From a virus: a stretch of DNA of 53,800 bases. Made by a program: the position numbers and the translations under genes. The stretch spans positions 1 through 53,800 of the IMG/VR virus record IMGVR_UViG_3300031963_000202, one strand, 5' to 3'. Numbering within the stretch: position 1 is the stretch's first letter; each line of letters begins with the position of its first letter. The notes beneath the pieces were generated by a model. That model did not search any database. It was not told where the DNA came from and saw nothing but the letters and a program-made list of their open reading frames with translations. Positions 41,100 to 49,390 of the stretch are shown here, one piece after another.

Positions 41100-41308
41100 G
41101 CAAAGACCCAGGATTATTCACTGATAGCACAGGCGAAGGCATGGCTGGGGCTACAGATGTACGCCTTGAGACCATTTATAACGGTACTAAGGCCTGTAAA
41201 GCCTGTGGTTCTCACATGAATCCAGTAGAATCGTTACGAGACCAGGACGTCTGCCCTAAGTGCAACCGTATCAAGGCCTCAAGACTAGTAAAAGGACGGA
41301 TGGCATAA
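41096..41308 (+). CDS. Zinc-ribbon protein
   Basis: 70 residues with Cys pairs KACKACGSHM and QDVCPKCNRI, a typical zinc ribbon, and a basic C-terminus (KASRLVKGRMA). Function unknown. Its stop overlaps the next ATG by one base. Confidence 0.75.
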   Translation: MSKDPGLFTDSTGEGMAGATDVRLETIYNGTKACKACGSHMNPVESLRDQDVCPKCNRIKASRLVKGRMA

Positions 41309-41517
41309 TGGCAACTAATCAATCACGTTCCCTCAATGGCGACATGACAGAGGGCGCAACAGACGGCAAGTACCGCAAGCGTCGTCCAAACACAACCGTA
41401 CAACCAGGCATGGGAGACCAGACCGTTGCTGCTAACCGCGCAGGTCTACACCCATACATGAACTACGGCTTTATTAACTCAGAAGAGACAAACAAAGTAA
41501 ACCCAGCGGGTAACTAA
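41308..41517 (+). CDS. Small basic protein, unknown
   Basis: 69 residues from ATG 41308 (TAATG overlap), starting MATNQSRSLNGDMTEGATDG and followed by a basic stretch (KYRKRRPNTTV). It appears unstructured. It overlaps the next gene by one base. Function unknown. Confidence 0.65.
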   Translation: MATNQSRSLNGDMTEGATDGKYRKRRPNTTVQPGMGDQTVAANRAGLHPYMNYGFINSEETNKVNPAGN

Positions 41518-41873
41518 TGTCTGCGCCACGTAGAGAGTACGACCCAGCGCGTCGTCCAAATATCTTTTATAAAAACGACCCTGCAAGTAACGAAGAGCTA
41601 AGCAACCGTGCACATGCACGTGGACAAGCTTATTCTTCAAACAACAGCATTAGTGACGCGGTATCCGACAGACTTGGCTACGACATGGCGACTGGGGATA
41701 ACGACGGTCCAACCATTTCTAAAAAGGGTACGCATTTAAAAAACGTTAGCCTGATTGAAGGCGGCAAAAAACTTAAGGATGCGGCTATGGTTTCAGGTGC
41801 CACCATGTCCAATGTTTCAATAAGTGGTACTGTTTTGGGTAAAACAAAGGGAATTATGCAGGGTAAAGGATAA
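41517..41873 (+). CDS. APRRE-type protein A, unknown
   Basis: 118 residues starting MSAPRREYDPARRPNIFYK, then LSNRAHARGQAYSSNNSISD and a Gly/Ser-rich, beta-like C-terminus (VSGATMSNVSISGTVLGKTK). The first residues resemble the start of the next protein (MPAPRRER), so the two may be related. No motif recognised. TAATG overlaps on both sides. Confidence 0.7.
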   Translation: MSAPRREYDPARRPNIFYKNDPASNEELSNRAHARGQAYSSNNSISDAVSDRLGYDMATGDNDGPTISKKGTHLKNVSLIEGGKKLKDAAMVSGATMSNVSISGTVLGKTKGIMQGKG

Positions 41874-42280
41874 TGCCAGCACCACGTAGAGAGCGCGATA
41901 CTAATAGGGTTTATCAAACCCCTAAAAGTAATGTAAACGTTTTAAGAAACCTTTCAGCCAACGGTACAATTACATCCCCTGATTTTAAAGGTAGTCAGTT
42001 TTCCCTAACCCCTTCCTTAGGTAGCGGCCGTGCGTCACTAAACAAGTGGCTCAATGAGGGTAAGCCTGAAGTTACCGCCCATATGGGACGTTCAGTTAAG
42101 AAAGCAACTGGAGAGACAACCTCAGAGGCTCGTCAAAAAGCTTACAACGCTGCATCTACAGAGCACACTGAAAACCTTAAGAGTGGAAAGTATGCACAGC
42201 AAGAGATGAATTCCACATTTGTAGGAACGAATAAGCAGCCTGCAATTAAGATTAATACAGACCCAGCAAAGGGCAAGTAA
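41873..42280 (+). CDS. APRRE-type protein B, unknown
   Basis: 135 residues starting MPAPRRERDTNRVYQTPKSN. The middle (GSQFSLTPSLGSGRASLNKW) and the helical C-terminus (EARQKAYNAASTEHTENLKS) show no known motif. The N-terminus is shared with the preceding protein. It ends directly before the next ATG. Confidence 0.7.
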   Translation: MPAPRRERDTNRVYQTPKSNVNVLRNLSANGTITSPDFKGSQFSLTPSLGSGRASLNKWLNEGKPEVTAHMGRSVKKATGETTSEARQKAYNAASTEHTENLKSGKYAQQEMNSTFVGTNKQPAIKINTDPAKGK

Positions 42281-42778
42281 ATGGCTAAAGAATACGAGCT
42301 TTCCTTAGACCCTAACAAAAAGCAACCAAAAATTGATACTAAAAAGGCTGCTAAAAAGTCTGCGGATAATGAGGCTAAGCGTCTACAGGAAATGCGTGAC
42401 AACCCTAGAGACACCAGCAAAGATTTTAGATTTAGGTACGATAGCAACAACCAAGACCACAAGGCCCTTTTAGGTCACCTTATGAACAACGGTTTGGCTG
42501 ACGATATCGTTATCCACCCAAATGGTGACGCGTCCTTCCCACGTCGTACTTTTATTCAACAAGATAACAAGGAAGTCCTGCAGCCAATTATGCAGAAGAT
42601 GGTGGCAGCTAATCTAGCCAAGCGTCCGTCAAATAAGACTGCCCCAATTGGAACACGTCCAACCGCTCCTGGTATGCGACCACCTGCCCCACTTCCACCA
42701 CGTGGCGCGGCTAAAAAAGAGAGCAACCCACTGATTGAAGACAAAGCCGAGGTAATGCGTAACCTGTTCGGCAAATAG
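42281..42778 (+). CDS. Unknown protein with basic N-terminus and Pro-rich linker
   Basis: 165 residues. Residues 1-35 are Lys-rich and helical, 45-105 form a small folded unit (FRFRYDSNNQDHKALLGHLM, then DDIVIHPNGDASFPRRTF), and 120-150 are Pro/Arg-rich (MRPPAPLPPRGAAKK). No motif recognised. It ends the seven-gene cluster. Confidence 0.7.
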   Translation: MAKEYELSLDPNKKQPKIDTKKAAKKSADNEAKRLQEMRDNPRDTSKDFRFRYDSNNQDHKALLGHLMNNGLADDIVIHPNGDASFPRRTFIQQDNKEVLQPIMQKMVAANLAKRPSNKTAPIGTRPTAPGMRPPAPLPPRGAAKKESNPLIEDKAEVMRNLFGK

Positions 42779-42783
42779 TGTGC

Positions 42784-42795
42784 TAGTCTTATCTA
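42784..42795 (+). promoter_or_regulatory. Candidate leaderless promoter: -10 TAGTCT six bases before ATG
   Basis: TAGTCT (42784-42789) is followed by six bases and ATG 42796, with no ribosome site. It is the weakest match of the leaderless series. Confidence 0.4.
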
Positions 42796-43359
42796 ATGGT
42801 ACTAGACCTTTCTAAATTAAATCCAAAAGAAGACCCAAAAGACCGTCCTAAGGTACTTTTATTAGCTTGCTATGACTGCAAAAGCGTAGACGAGATTCCG
42901 TATGATGACCGCTTCCCGTTTGATGGCAAGCCTGGTCACGACCAAAACCAAAACCCTTTCCTACACCAGATGGTAGAGCGTCACCCTAACCACAGAGGTA
43001 TGCTTGCAGATGCTGACCTACTAGTTTGGCAACATCCAGACGGTAAGAAACAGATTGTTGACCAGTTCCAAAAGGGCGGTTCGCCTGGATTAGACGTATT
43101 TGGTACTAATTTTTACGAGACTAAGGCTAACTTTTCAGCCGATGCTATGACGTGCTACGCCCAACACAACCGTCCACAGGGACAATGCAGCGATTACAAG
43201 ACCGATAAGAAGATATTAACGGCAGGTACATCTGCAGAACGTAAGCAGGCTGGTCTAGATTCTAGCAAGGCGCCAAAGATGCACCTCTGCGACTTCTGCC
43301 CAGTCAAGTCCTACAACATGATGAGGCATAACAAGGCCAAGGGTCTGTACACCAAATAG
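42796..43359 (+). CDS. Cys-containing phage protein, unknown
   Basis: 187 residues. LLLACYDCKSVDEIPYDDRF, GQCSDYKTDK and MHLCDFCPVKSYNMM carry Cys groups that could bind zinc or an iron-sulfur cluster, joined by a long centre with WQHPDGKKQIVDQFQ. The family looks like those seen in actinophages but has no known role. It appears to be leaderless and is followed by a 100-base gap. Confidence 0.7.
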   Translation: MVLDLSKLNPKEDPKDRPKVLLLACYDCKSVDEIPYDDRFPFDGKPGHDQNQNPFLHQMVERHPNHRGMLADADLLVWQHPDGKKQIVDQFQKGGSPGLDVFGTNFYETKANFSADAMTCYAQHNRPQGQCSDYKTDKKILTAGTSAERKQAGLDSSKAPKMHLCDFCPVKSYNMMRHNKAKGLYTK

Positions 43360-43462
43360 GCTTATTAGCTCAAAATAGCCAAAAACCCACCCGCATACAC
43401 TAGACATTAGCCCGTACAGCAGCGGTATACTGTATGTACAAAACTAGGGATAGGTGGCGGTC

Positions 43463-43690
43463 GTGGCTTTCATCGAAATGACATGCAAGTGTGAGTGTAG
43501 TTTCCAGGCTGATGTTGCAGAAGTTGGAAATGAAACACTAGTCATTATGTGGGCAACCCAATTTGTTAATTCACATGCCGCTTGTGGCTTTATGAACACA
43601 GTAAAGACTGATGTACCAGAGACCCATCGCATAATTGAGTGGGATAGCGACGTTAAGTACAAAGAAAGTCACAAAAAAGATATAGACTAG
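43463..43690 (+). CDS. Small CKCEC protein, unknown
   Basis: 75 residues from GTG 43463 (AGGTGG seven bases upstream); GTG 43454 is an alternative. The start has FIEMTCKCECSFQADV, a tight Cys cluster, and a further Cys near the middle (SHAACGFM). Function unknown. A TATACT -10-like sequence lies at 43426-43431 with a poor -35. Confidence 0.6.
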   Translation: MAFIEMTCKCECSFQADVAEVGNETLVIMWATQFVNSHAACGFMNTVKTDVPETHRIIEWDSDVKYKESHKKDID

Positions 43691-43694
43691 GAAC

Positions 43695-44624
43695 ATGGAT
43701 TACTACAAGGCACTGGTTGAGAAGGCTAAGCCAGTATCGGTAGAGCCCTCAGAGACATCCTACTTCGCAGCTCCGTCAGCTGGTTTAGACCCTAGACTGT
43801 TTAGAAATGGGAAGATTATCCCATCTACCAGGGCATCTATATTAAGAATCCTACTTACGCATTTAAAAACACAATTTAAGAACCCAGAGGCCTACTGCCA
43901 CGTCTGGCTAGCTGGTTCAGCTGTGAGCTACCAATGGACTGCAGCTCGCAAACCAGCTGACCTAGACTGTTTAATTGGGGTTAATTATTTAATATTTAGG
44001 CAATCTAATCCAGAGTACAGAGGGCTTAGCGATAAAGAAATCGCCAAAACCTTCAACGACCTCCTGCGAGAGATTCACCCAAGCACTGCAAACTTCCTTG
44101 ACATATTTGAGTTGACGTTCTATGTTAACGCTCAGTCAGATATACGGTCAATCAAACCGTATGCTGCCTACTCGTTAACCGCAGATGACTGGACAGTACA
44201 ACCAGAAGTTCGCGGCGTACCAACTAACAAAATGTGGGAACGAAAGGTTGCACAAGATACGTCAATGGCTACAGAAATTTTAAGTAGGTATGCGGATGCA
44301 TTAACTAAGATAGGTGCAGCAACAACAGACGTTGCACGTAGAAATGCAGAAGCAGCATTAAAATTAGCAGTAGAACAAGGCGCATCATTATTTGAAGATA
44401 TACACCAAGGTAGAAAGTATGCGTTTAGTGCAAGCGGGCAAGGCTATGCAGATGTGCATAACTACCGCTGGCAATCTGGCAAGGCCAGTGGTATTGTCCA
44501 GGCACTAAAGCAGATGAAAGAAATTGCCGCAGATTCTAAAGCAGAATTTGAAAAGCAAACCTATGGTATGGAACTACCAACAACGGATGTATTAATTAGG
44601 CGGGCCTTAATTAACAAAAAGTAG
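43695..44624 (+). CDS. Nucleotidyltransferase-fold protein
   Basis: 309 residues. CHVWLAGSAVSYQWTAARKP followed by ADLDCLIGVN gives the GS ... DxD pattern of the polymerase-beta nucleotidyltransferase fold, with Gly-Ser near 74-75 and the Asp pair near 88-90. The C-terminal half is helical. Such enzymes transfer nucleotides to RNA, proteins or small molecules; the substrate here is unknown. It starts an operon with a HAD-like and a TGT-like protein. Confidence 0.8.
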   Translation: MDYYKALVEKAKPVSVEPSETSYFAAPSAGLDPRLFRNGKIIPSTRASILRILLTHLKTQFKNPEAYCHVWLAGSAVSYQWTAARKPADLDCLIGVNYLIFRQSNPEYRGLSDKEIAKTFNDLLREIHPSTANFLDIFELTFYVNAQSDIRSIKPYAAYSLTADDWTVQPEVRGVPTNKMWERKVAQDTSMATEILSRYADALTKIGAATTDVARRNAEAALKLAVEQGASLFEDIHQGRKYAFSASGQGYADVHNYRWQSGKASGIVQALKQMKEIAADSKAEFEKQTYGMELPTTDVLIRRALINKK

Positions 44625-44639
44625 TAGGAGAACTAAGAC

Positions 44640-45110
44640 GTGGCAATACTTGTATTTATGGATGAGGTTCTGCGTAACCACAAAAAGCATCCAATAGTTG
44701 AGGGCCTTAAGTTTTATCGAACACTAAAAGAAAAACACAGAGTTTTAATTTTATGTGAAGATAGAGAAAAGTCAGACCACTGGCTTCGCCAGCAACGCAT
44801 CAATAACTTTGACGACCTCGTACCTTTGGAAGATGTGCCGTTTCCAGGCGATGACCCAAAACTAAGACACATAGAGTGGGTTCGTTCACAGGGGCCAGTC
44901 GAGTATGTAGTTACCTCAGACCCAGATTTGGCAGTTAAACTGCTAGTGCGTGGCATAACAACGATTATGTTTATGCACCCAATCTATACTAATGAGAACT
45001 TCAGACCAGATAGCCTAAAGCGTGGATTTAAGTCCTGGGCAGATATCGAGGCCGAACTAGTTAGACAACAGGACGAATACGACAACGACTCCCGTAGAGA
45101 CCGTCTGTAA
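44640..45110 (+). CDS. HAD-like small protein (possible nucleotidase)
   Basis: 156 residues from GTG 44640 with AGGAG nine bases upstream. LVFMDEVLRN, LKEKHRVLILCEDREKSDHW and VEYVVTSDPDLAVKLLVRGI follow a Rossmann-like HAD layout, but the usual DxDxT is reduced to MDE, so activity is uncertain. It overlaps the next gene by one base and may process a substrate shared with its neighbours. Confidence 0.6.
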   Translation: MAILVFMDEVLRNHKKHPIVEGLKFYRTLKEKHRVLILCEDREKSDHWLRQQRINNFDDLVPLEDVPFPGDDPKLRHIEWVRSQGPVEYVVTSDPDLAVKLLVRGITTIMFMHPIYTNENFRPDSLKRGFKSWADIEAELVRQQDEYDNDSRRDRL

Positions 45111-46555
45111 TGCGTATTGTCTATATGGGATGTGAAGTCCCTAGCAATCGAACCCTTCTGGAAACCACTACGGCTAACCACCTGGGCATCAGTTTCCACG
45201 GTTTGGTGCGTCGAGGCCTGCCCAAGACCAAGCCCTATTTAATAGATAACTACTTCCCAAAAGACTCCTATGTATATTTATATCCAGGAATCCCTATGTC
45301 TGCCAAGATGGGACGTCTTGAGCTGGAGGAGTTCGCCGCAGCTTACGAGCAGTTTGTAGCCATGAACATCGATAGATTAACTTTATTTGCCGAACTTAAT
45401 TATGGATTTGTAGACCCAGCCTTCGTTGAGGAACAGCGCCGCACAGCTTGGGCCCAGGTGCCGCCAGGTAAGTTCTTACCCGTCTGGAACCCCGACTTAG
45501 GTTTAGATAACCTCAACAGGCTCATAAATAACTATTTAGATATCGGCATACCAGGGGCAGCCATTGAGTCAGAGACCAGGTTGGCCTCCACCACCAGAAC
45601 CGCCACCAAGCGTCAGGGAACTAGGTTTCATGCGCTAGGATGTGCCAAGCCAGACAACCTTCGCTCAATCCAAGCCGAGACTGCCCATACCCTTTCGTGG
45701 CTATCGCCCATGACTCATGGGGAGACAATCGTGTGGGATGGCACTAGGCTTATGCGCTACCCCAAGCGTATGAAAGAGCAATCCCGTTCAAGGTATAACC
45801 ATGTTTATACCAAGGCTGGAATCGACGCCGACCTTATTGCCGAGGACGACAACAAAGAGGTTTGCCGCTTAGCGGTGTGGTCTTACGAACGTTTCGAAGA
45901 GAGGATAAACAAAGTGGGAGAGTCTTATTATCAGGATGAGGCGGGTACGCCAAACACCGAAATCACCCCTACAGATGCTGATAATAAGGGGGTAGATATG
46001 CGGAAACTTATGCCACGTAACCCCGATGAAATCATCAATTTACCAGTGTTCGGATACGAGGTTAAGACCGATGTAGATGGCGATGGCGTCATCACCGACA
46101 ACGTGCATGTTACCTCGCAATCAGGTACGTTGCGCCAGTGCGATACCTGTTTCGTAGCCGCTAACTGCCCCGCTTTTAAGCCTCAATCTATGTGTGCTTT
46201 CAAGTTACCAGTCGAGGTAAAGAGCAAAGACCAACTCAAGAGCCTCATCAATGCCATCATCGAAATGCAGGGCCAAAGGGTTGCTTTTATGCGTTTTAGC
46301 GAAGAAATGAACGGTGGATACGCTGACCCGAACGTTTCCCAAGAGATAGATAGACTGTTTAAATTAATAAAGACGGTCAAGGAATTGGACGACTCAAGGG
46401 AGTTTATTCGCATGACTGTCGAGCGACAAGGCTCGTCTGGAGTCCTATCTTCTATCTTCGGAGACAAGGCTCAAGTGCTAAAAGAACTACCTAACAACGG
46501 TCTAAATGAGGCCGAAACTACCAAGGTTATTAAAGATTTAACTGAGGATAAGTAG
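45110..46555 (+). CDS. TGT/DpdA-like TIM-barrel protein with C-terminal Cys cluster
   Basis: 481 residues. Residues about 85-215 have the flow of queuine tRNA-guanine transglycosylase and DpdA proteins: LTLFAELNYGFVDP, KFLPVWNPDLGLDNLNRLIN, NYLDIGIPGAAIES, FHALGCAKPDNL (HALG at 174-177), then HTLSWLSPMTHGETIVWDG. Residues about 344-362 carry four Cys (CDTCFVAANC to SMC). DpdA inserts 7-deazaguanine into DNA; whether this protein does so is unknown, as the catalytic Asp residues are not clear to me. No preQ0 synthesis genes are in the window. Confidence 0.5.
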   Translation: MRIVYMGCEVPSNRTLLETTTANHLGISFHGLVRRGLPKTKPYLIDNYFPKDSYVYLYPGIPMSAKMGRLELEEFAAAYEQFVAMNIDRLTLFAELNYGFVDPAFVEEQRRTAWAQVPPGKFLPVWNPDLGLDNLNRLINNYLDIGIPGAAIESETRLASTTRTATKRQGTRFHALGCAKPDNLRSIQAETAHTLSWLSPMTHGETIVWDGTRLMRYPKRMKEQSRSRYNHVYTKAGIDADLIAEDDNKEVCRLAVWSYERFEERINKVGESYYQDEAGTPNTEITPTDADNKGVDMRKLMPRNPDEIINLPVFGYEVKTDVDGDGVITDNVHVTSQSGTLRQCDTCFVAANCPAFKPQSMCAFKLPVEVKSKDQLKSLINAIIEMQGQRVAFMRFSEEMNGGYADPNVSQEIDRLFKLIKTVKELDDSREFIRMTVERQGSSGVLSSIFGDKAQVLKELPNNGLNEAETTKVIKDLTEDK

Positions 46556-46663
46556 TTTTACTTATCCTGATAATAGCGCTACCACACAACTAAATATACA
46601 CAGTCTGAAATAGGCTGTAACTCATCACTAGACTAACACCCCCCGCCGATAAAGGAGAATCAA

Positions 46664-48691
46664 ATGCCCCTATCTTTCAGACTAACCGAGGACTTCCTAA
46701 AGGAGTATCGAAACAAGAAAGTACCTTGGGGTTATAAAGATGCGGGCGGTAATTCGGTTGGTGAAATCACTTTCCTTCGCACCTACTCTAGATTAAAAGA
46801 GGATGGAACTAAGGAGACTTGGGTAGATGTTTGCCAGCGCGTAATCGAGGGCATGTACTCCTTACAAAAAGACCACTGCAAAACCAGTCGACTACCTTGG
46901 AACGATACCAGGGCCCAGGCTTCTGCTAAAGAGGCATTTGACCGCCTGTTTAATTTAAAGTGGACCCCACCAGGCCGAGGTCTGTGGGTTATGGGTACCC
47001 CACTTGTCAATGAGCTCAAGAACTCGGCAGCACTGCAGAACTGTGCTTTCGTATCTACTTCTAGCATGTCTAAATTAGACCCCGCCAAGCCGTTTGCTTT
47101 TCTAATGGAAGCATCAATGTTGGGCGTAGGCGTTGGCTTTGACGACAAGGGCGCAGACAAGGACTTTACAATCTACGACCCTTCCCGCGATGAATCTAAT
47201 GTTCAGACTTGGGAAATCCCAGATACCCGCGAAGGATGGGTGGACTCAGTGAGTATGCTCATCAACTCCTACTTAAAACCAGACCAACCTAGATGGGTAT
47301 TTGATTACACACTTATTCGCCCAGCGGGTGCGCCTATCAAAACGTTCGGCGGCACGTCTGCTGGCCCAGAGCCACTAGCCAAACTACACGACTATATCTA
47401 TAACCTATTTGAAGGTCGGGCTACTCAAAAGTTAACTCGCAAGGATGTTGCCGATATCGGTAATTTAATAGGCGTCTGTGTGGTCAGTGGCAATGTGCGC
47501 CGCTCTGCTGAGCTGCTCATGGGCAGACTAGACGACAAGGACTTCTTAAATTTAAAGAACCCTGCCGTATATCCTGAGCGCAACTCCTACGATGCTGCAG
47601 CACCTGGTTGGGCCTGGATGTCTAACAACTCTGTTGAGGTATCAGTGGGTTCTAATTTAGACCATATCGTTGAGGGTATTGCTCTCAATGGTGAGCCTGG
47701 AGTTATCTGGATGGATGTTACTCGTAAATACGGACGTCTTATCGACCCACCTAATAATAAAGACCACCGAGCCGCTGGTTACAACCCTTGCGCTGAGCAA
47801 TCACTTGAATCCTTCGAGTGCTGTACTTTGGTTGAAACTTACCTCAACCGCCACGACTCTAAAGAAGATTACATACGTACTCTAAAGTTTGCGTACCTGT
47901 ATGCAAAAACTGTGACATTACTGCCTACCCACTGGGAAGAAACAAATGCGATTATGCAACGTAATCGTCGTATTGGAACTTCAATGTCTGGTGTGGCGAA
48001 CTTCGCAGACCGCGTAGGTATGCCTATCCTTCGTGAGTGGATGGACGCTGGTTACAAGGTTATCCAAGACTACGACCACACATACTCAGAGTGGCTAGGT
48101 ATCCGCGAATCTATTAAGACTACTACTGTGAAGCCAAGCGGAACTGTATCTATCCTTGCTGGAGAATCTCCTGGGGTTCACTGGACACCTGGGGGACAGT
48201 ACTTCCTTCGTGCAATTCGCTTCTCTAATGAAGACCCAATGCTACCTTTGTTTAAAGCGTCGGGTTATAAAATAGAAAAGGCTTCCGAGTCTCCAAAAAC
48301 TACTAGCGTAGTGTTCTTCCCAATCCAGAGTCAGGCTCTCCGCTCAGAGAAAGATGTTTCTATCTTTGAAAAGATGTCGCTTGCCTCTACTGCCCAACGC
48401 CACTGGTCTGATAACTCTGTATCTGTGACCGTCTCCTTCAATGCCGAAACTGAAAAGGACGCCGTAGGAACTGTGCTTCACATGTTTGACGGACAACTCA
48501 AAACCGTTTCCTTCCTACCAATGGGGAACGCGACTTATCCGCAAATGCCATATACGCAAATAACTAAAGATGAATATGATAAATATACATTTAAATTGCT
48601 TCCTATTGACTTCACAGACGTCTATGCAGGAATGGCAGCGGATGCTATCGGTGAGAAATACTGCTCTAACGACAACTGTTTAATACCGTAA
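46664..48691 (+). CDS. nrdJ: Class II (adenosylcobalamin-dependent) ribonucleotide reductase
   Basis: 675 residues, preceded by AAAGGAG. The barrel motifs are those of the monomeric B12-dependent enzyme: SAALQNCAFVSTS with C127, PAGAPIKTFGGTSAGPEPL, GYNPCAEQSLESFECCTL near 371-388 for the catalytic Cys, and TVKPSGTVSILAGESPG. The C-terminus ends with the redox pair C667/C672 (YCSNDNCLIP). It reduces ribonucleotides to deoxynucleotides and needs cobalamin from the host. The gap upstream (46556-46663) holds no clear B12 riboswitch. Confidence 0.93.
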   Translation: MPLSFRLTEDFLKEYRNKKVPWGYKDAGGNSVGEITFLRTYSRLKEDGTKETWVDVCQRVIEGMYSLQKDHCKTSRLPWNDTRAQASAKEAFDRLFNLKWTPPGRGLWVMGTPLVNELKNSAALQNCAFVSTSSMSKLDPAKPFAFLMEASMLGVGVGFDDKGADKDFTIYDPSRDESNVQTWEIPDTREGWVDSVSMLINSYLKPDQPRWVFDYTLIRPAGAPIKTFGGTSAGPEPLAKLHDYIYNLFEGRATQKLTRKDVADIGNLIGVCVVSGNVRRSAELLMGRLDDKDFLNLKNPAVYPERNSYDAAAPGWAWMSNNSVEVSVGSNLDHIVEGIALNGEPGVIWMDVTRKYGRLIDPPNNKDHRAAGYNPCAEQSLESFECCTLVETYLNRHDSKEDYIRTLKFAYLYAKTVTLLPTHWEETNAIMQRNRRIGTSMSGVANFADRVGMPILREWMDAGYKVIQDYDHTYSEWLGIRESIKTTTVKPSGTVSILAGESPGVHWTPGGQYFLRAIRFSNEDPMLPLFKASGYKIEKASESPKTTSVVFFPIQSQALRSEKDVSIFEKMSLASTAQRHWSDNSVSVTVSFNAETEKDAVGTVLHMFDGQLKTVSFLPMGNATYPQMPYTQITKDEYDKYTFKLLPIDFTDVYAGMAADAIGEKYCSNDNCLIP

Positions 48692-48707
48692 TCGCTACTT
48701 AAATAGT

Positions 48708-48744
48708 GAAGCCCCCTAGCCAAGTCTAGGGGGCTTCTTTATTT
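48708..48744. terminator. Terminator at the strand switch
   Basis: GAAGCCCCCTAG (48708-48719) pairs perfectly with CTAGGGGGCTTC (48726-48737), then TTTATTT. It separates the rightward genes from the leftward block and may stop transcription from both sides. The remaining bases to 48841 hold no gene I can support. Confidence 0.9.
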
Positions 48745-48841
48745 AGTAAGGCGCAGGTCTATCTCAGCCGAAGGGGTTGGCTTCATGGATAGCCTTAGCG
48801 GGAGAGTGAACCAATAACCGCTTTGACGCCTGTATTAAGTT

Positions 48842-48991
48842 TTAGCATGAGGAACACTTGGTATCTACTCTTATGTTTCTCTTATCTACGATAAAAGGAC
48901 GACCGCAGTGATGGCAATTAATTAGTTTGATACGGCTATTACGCTTATAAAGTTTAACTAGGGTATCTAAGTTTAGTTTATTCGTCGTCAT
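48842..48991 (-). CDS. 49-residue zinc-ribbon protein
   Basis: Read leftward from ATG at 48991, inside the end of the next gene upstream (14-base overlap). The frame is open further upstream but the extra residues are the shadow of that gene. INCHHCGRPFIVDKRNIRVD and TKCSSC at the end give two Cys pairs. Function unknown. Confidence 0.6.
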   Translation of the reverse strand: MTTNKLNLDTLVKLYKRNSRIKLINCHHCGRPFIVDKRNIRVDTKCSSC

Positions 48992-49082
48992 CGTCGTCGT
49001 CGTCGTAAATCTCTTCATCTGGGATGTGCGGGCTAGGGCGCCCCCACTCTGGGTCTGGAACGATAGGGTCAATGAAACTCAT
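48978..49082 (-). CDS. 34-residue acidic protein
   Basis: ATG at 49082 with CAGGAG upstream. The peptide is MSFIDPIVPDPEWGRPSPHI, then PDEEIY and an Asp run ending in Glu. It overlaps the zinc-ribbon gene at its end. Its ribosome site and clean start make it a credible tiny gene. Acidic tracts in phages may mimic DNA or bind basic proteins; the role here is unknown. Confidence 0.6.
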   Translation of the reverse strand: MSFIDPIVPDPEWGRPSPHIPDEEIYDDDDDDDE

Positions 49083-49084
49083 AT

Positions 49085-49390
49085 TTAAATCTCCTGCTTA
49101 TAAATTAGAGTGCCCGAAATCTTAATAGGTTTGCCGTTTTCGTCCTCTGACGTAACTTCGAGCTTCACGCTCTTTCGTGGTGTGAGGCTTTGGACTCTCT
49201 CCTTAATCCAACGCTTACCTGCACTAGCGTTAGACCACGCGGTTGTAATGTTATCAATTTCTACGTCGTCATAACTACCTAGACCGTTCTGTCGGAGTTC
49301 AGTAATTGTGTAAGTAACCTTCCACGCGCCACCCTTTTCCATGTTCTTGATAAGGGTCGCCTTGAAGGTGCGCTCTGCTTTTTTAGCCAT
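49085..49390 (-). CDS. Unknown basic protein
   Basis: 101 residues from ATG at 49390, chosen for AAAGGAG upstream. It is basic with beta strands (WKVTYTITELRQNGLGSYDD) and a Lys-rich C-terminus (KPIKISGTLIYKQEI). No motif recognised. It overlaps the start of the glycosylase-like gene by eight bases. Confidence 0.7.
   Translation of the reverse strand: MAKKAERTFKATLIKNMEKGGAWKVTYTITELRQNGLGSYDDVEIDNITTAWSNASAGKRWIKERVQSLTPRKSVKLEVTSEDENGKPIKISGTLIYKQEI

Noticed and set aside
43401-43431. TAGACA/TATACT promoter and ACAG/CTGT inverted repeat before 43463
   Set aside because: The spacer is 19 bases and the -35 is poor; the short inverted repeat could easily be chance. The -10 is mentioned only in the gene entry.
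46556-46663. Cobalamin riboswitch before the class II reductase
   Set aside because: The 108-base gap has no recognisable B12-box sequence or long paired structure.
48745-48841. Extra tRNA or small RNA after the strand-switch terminator
   Set aside because: No cloverleaf can be formed and only a weak hairpin is seen; no gene supported.
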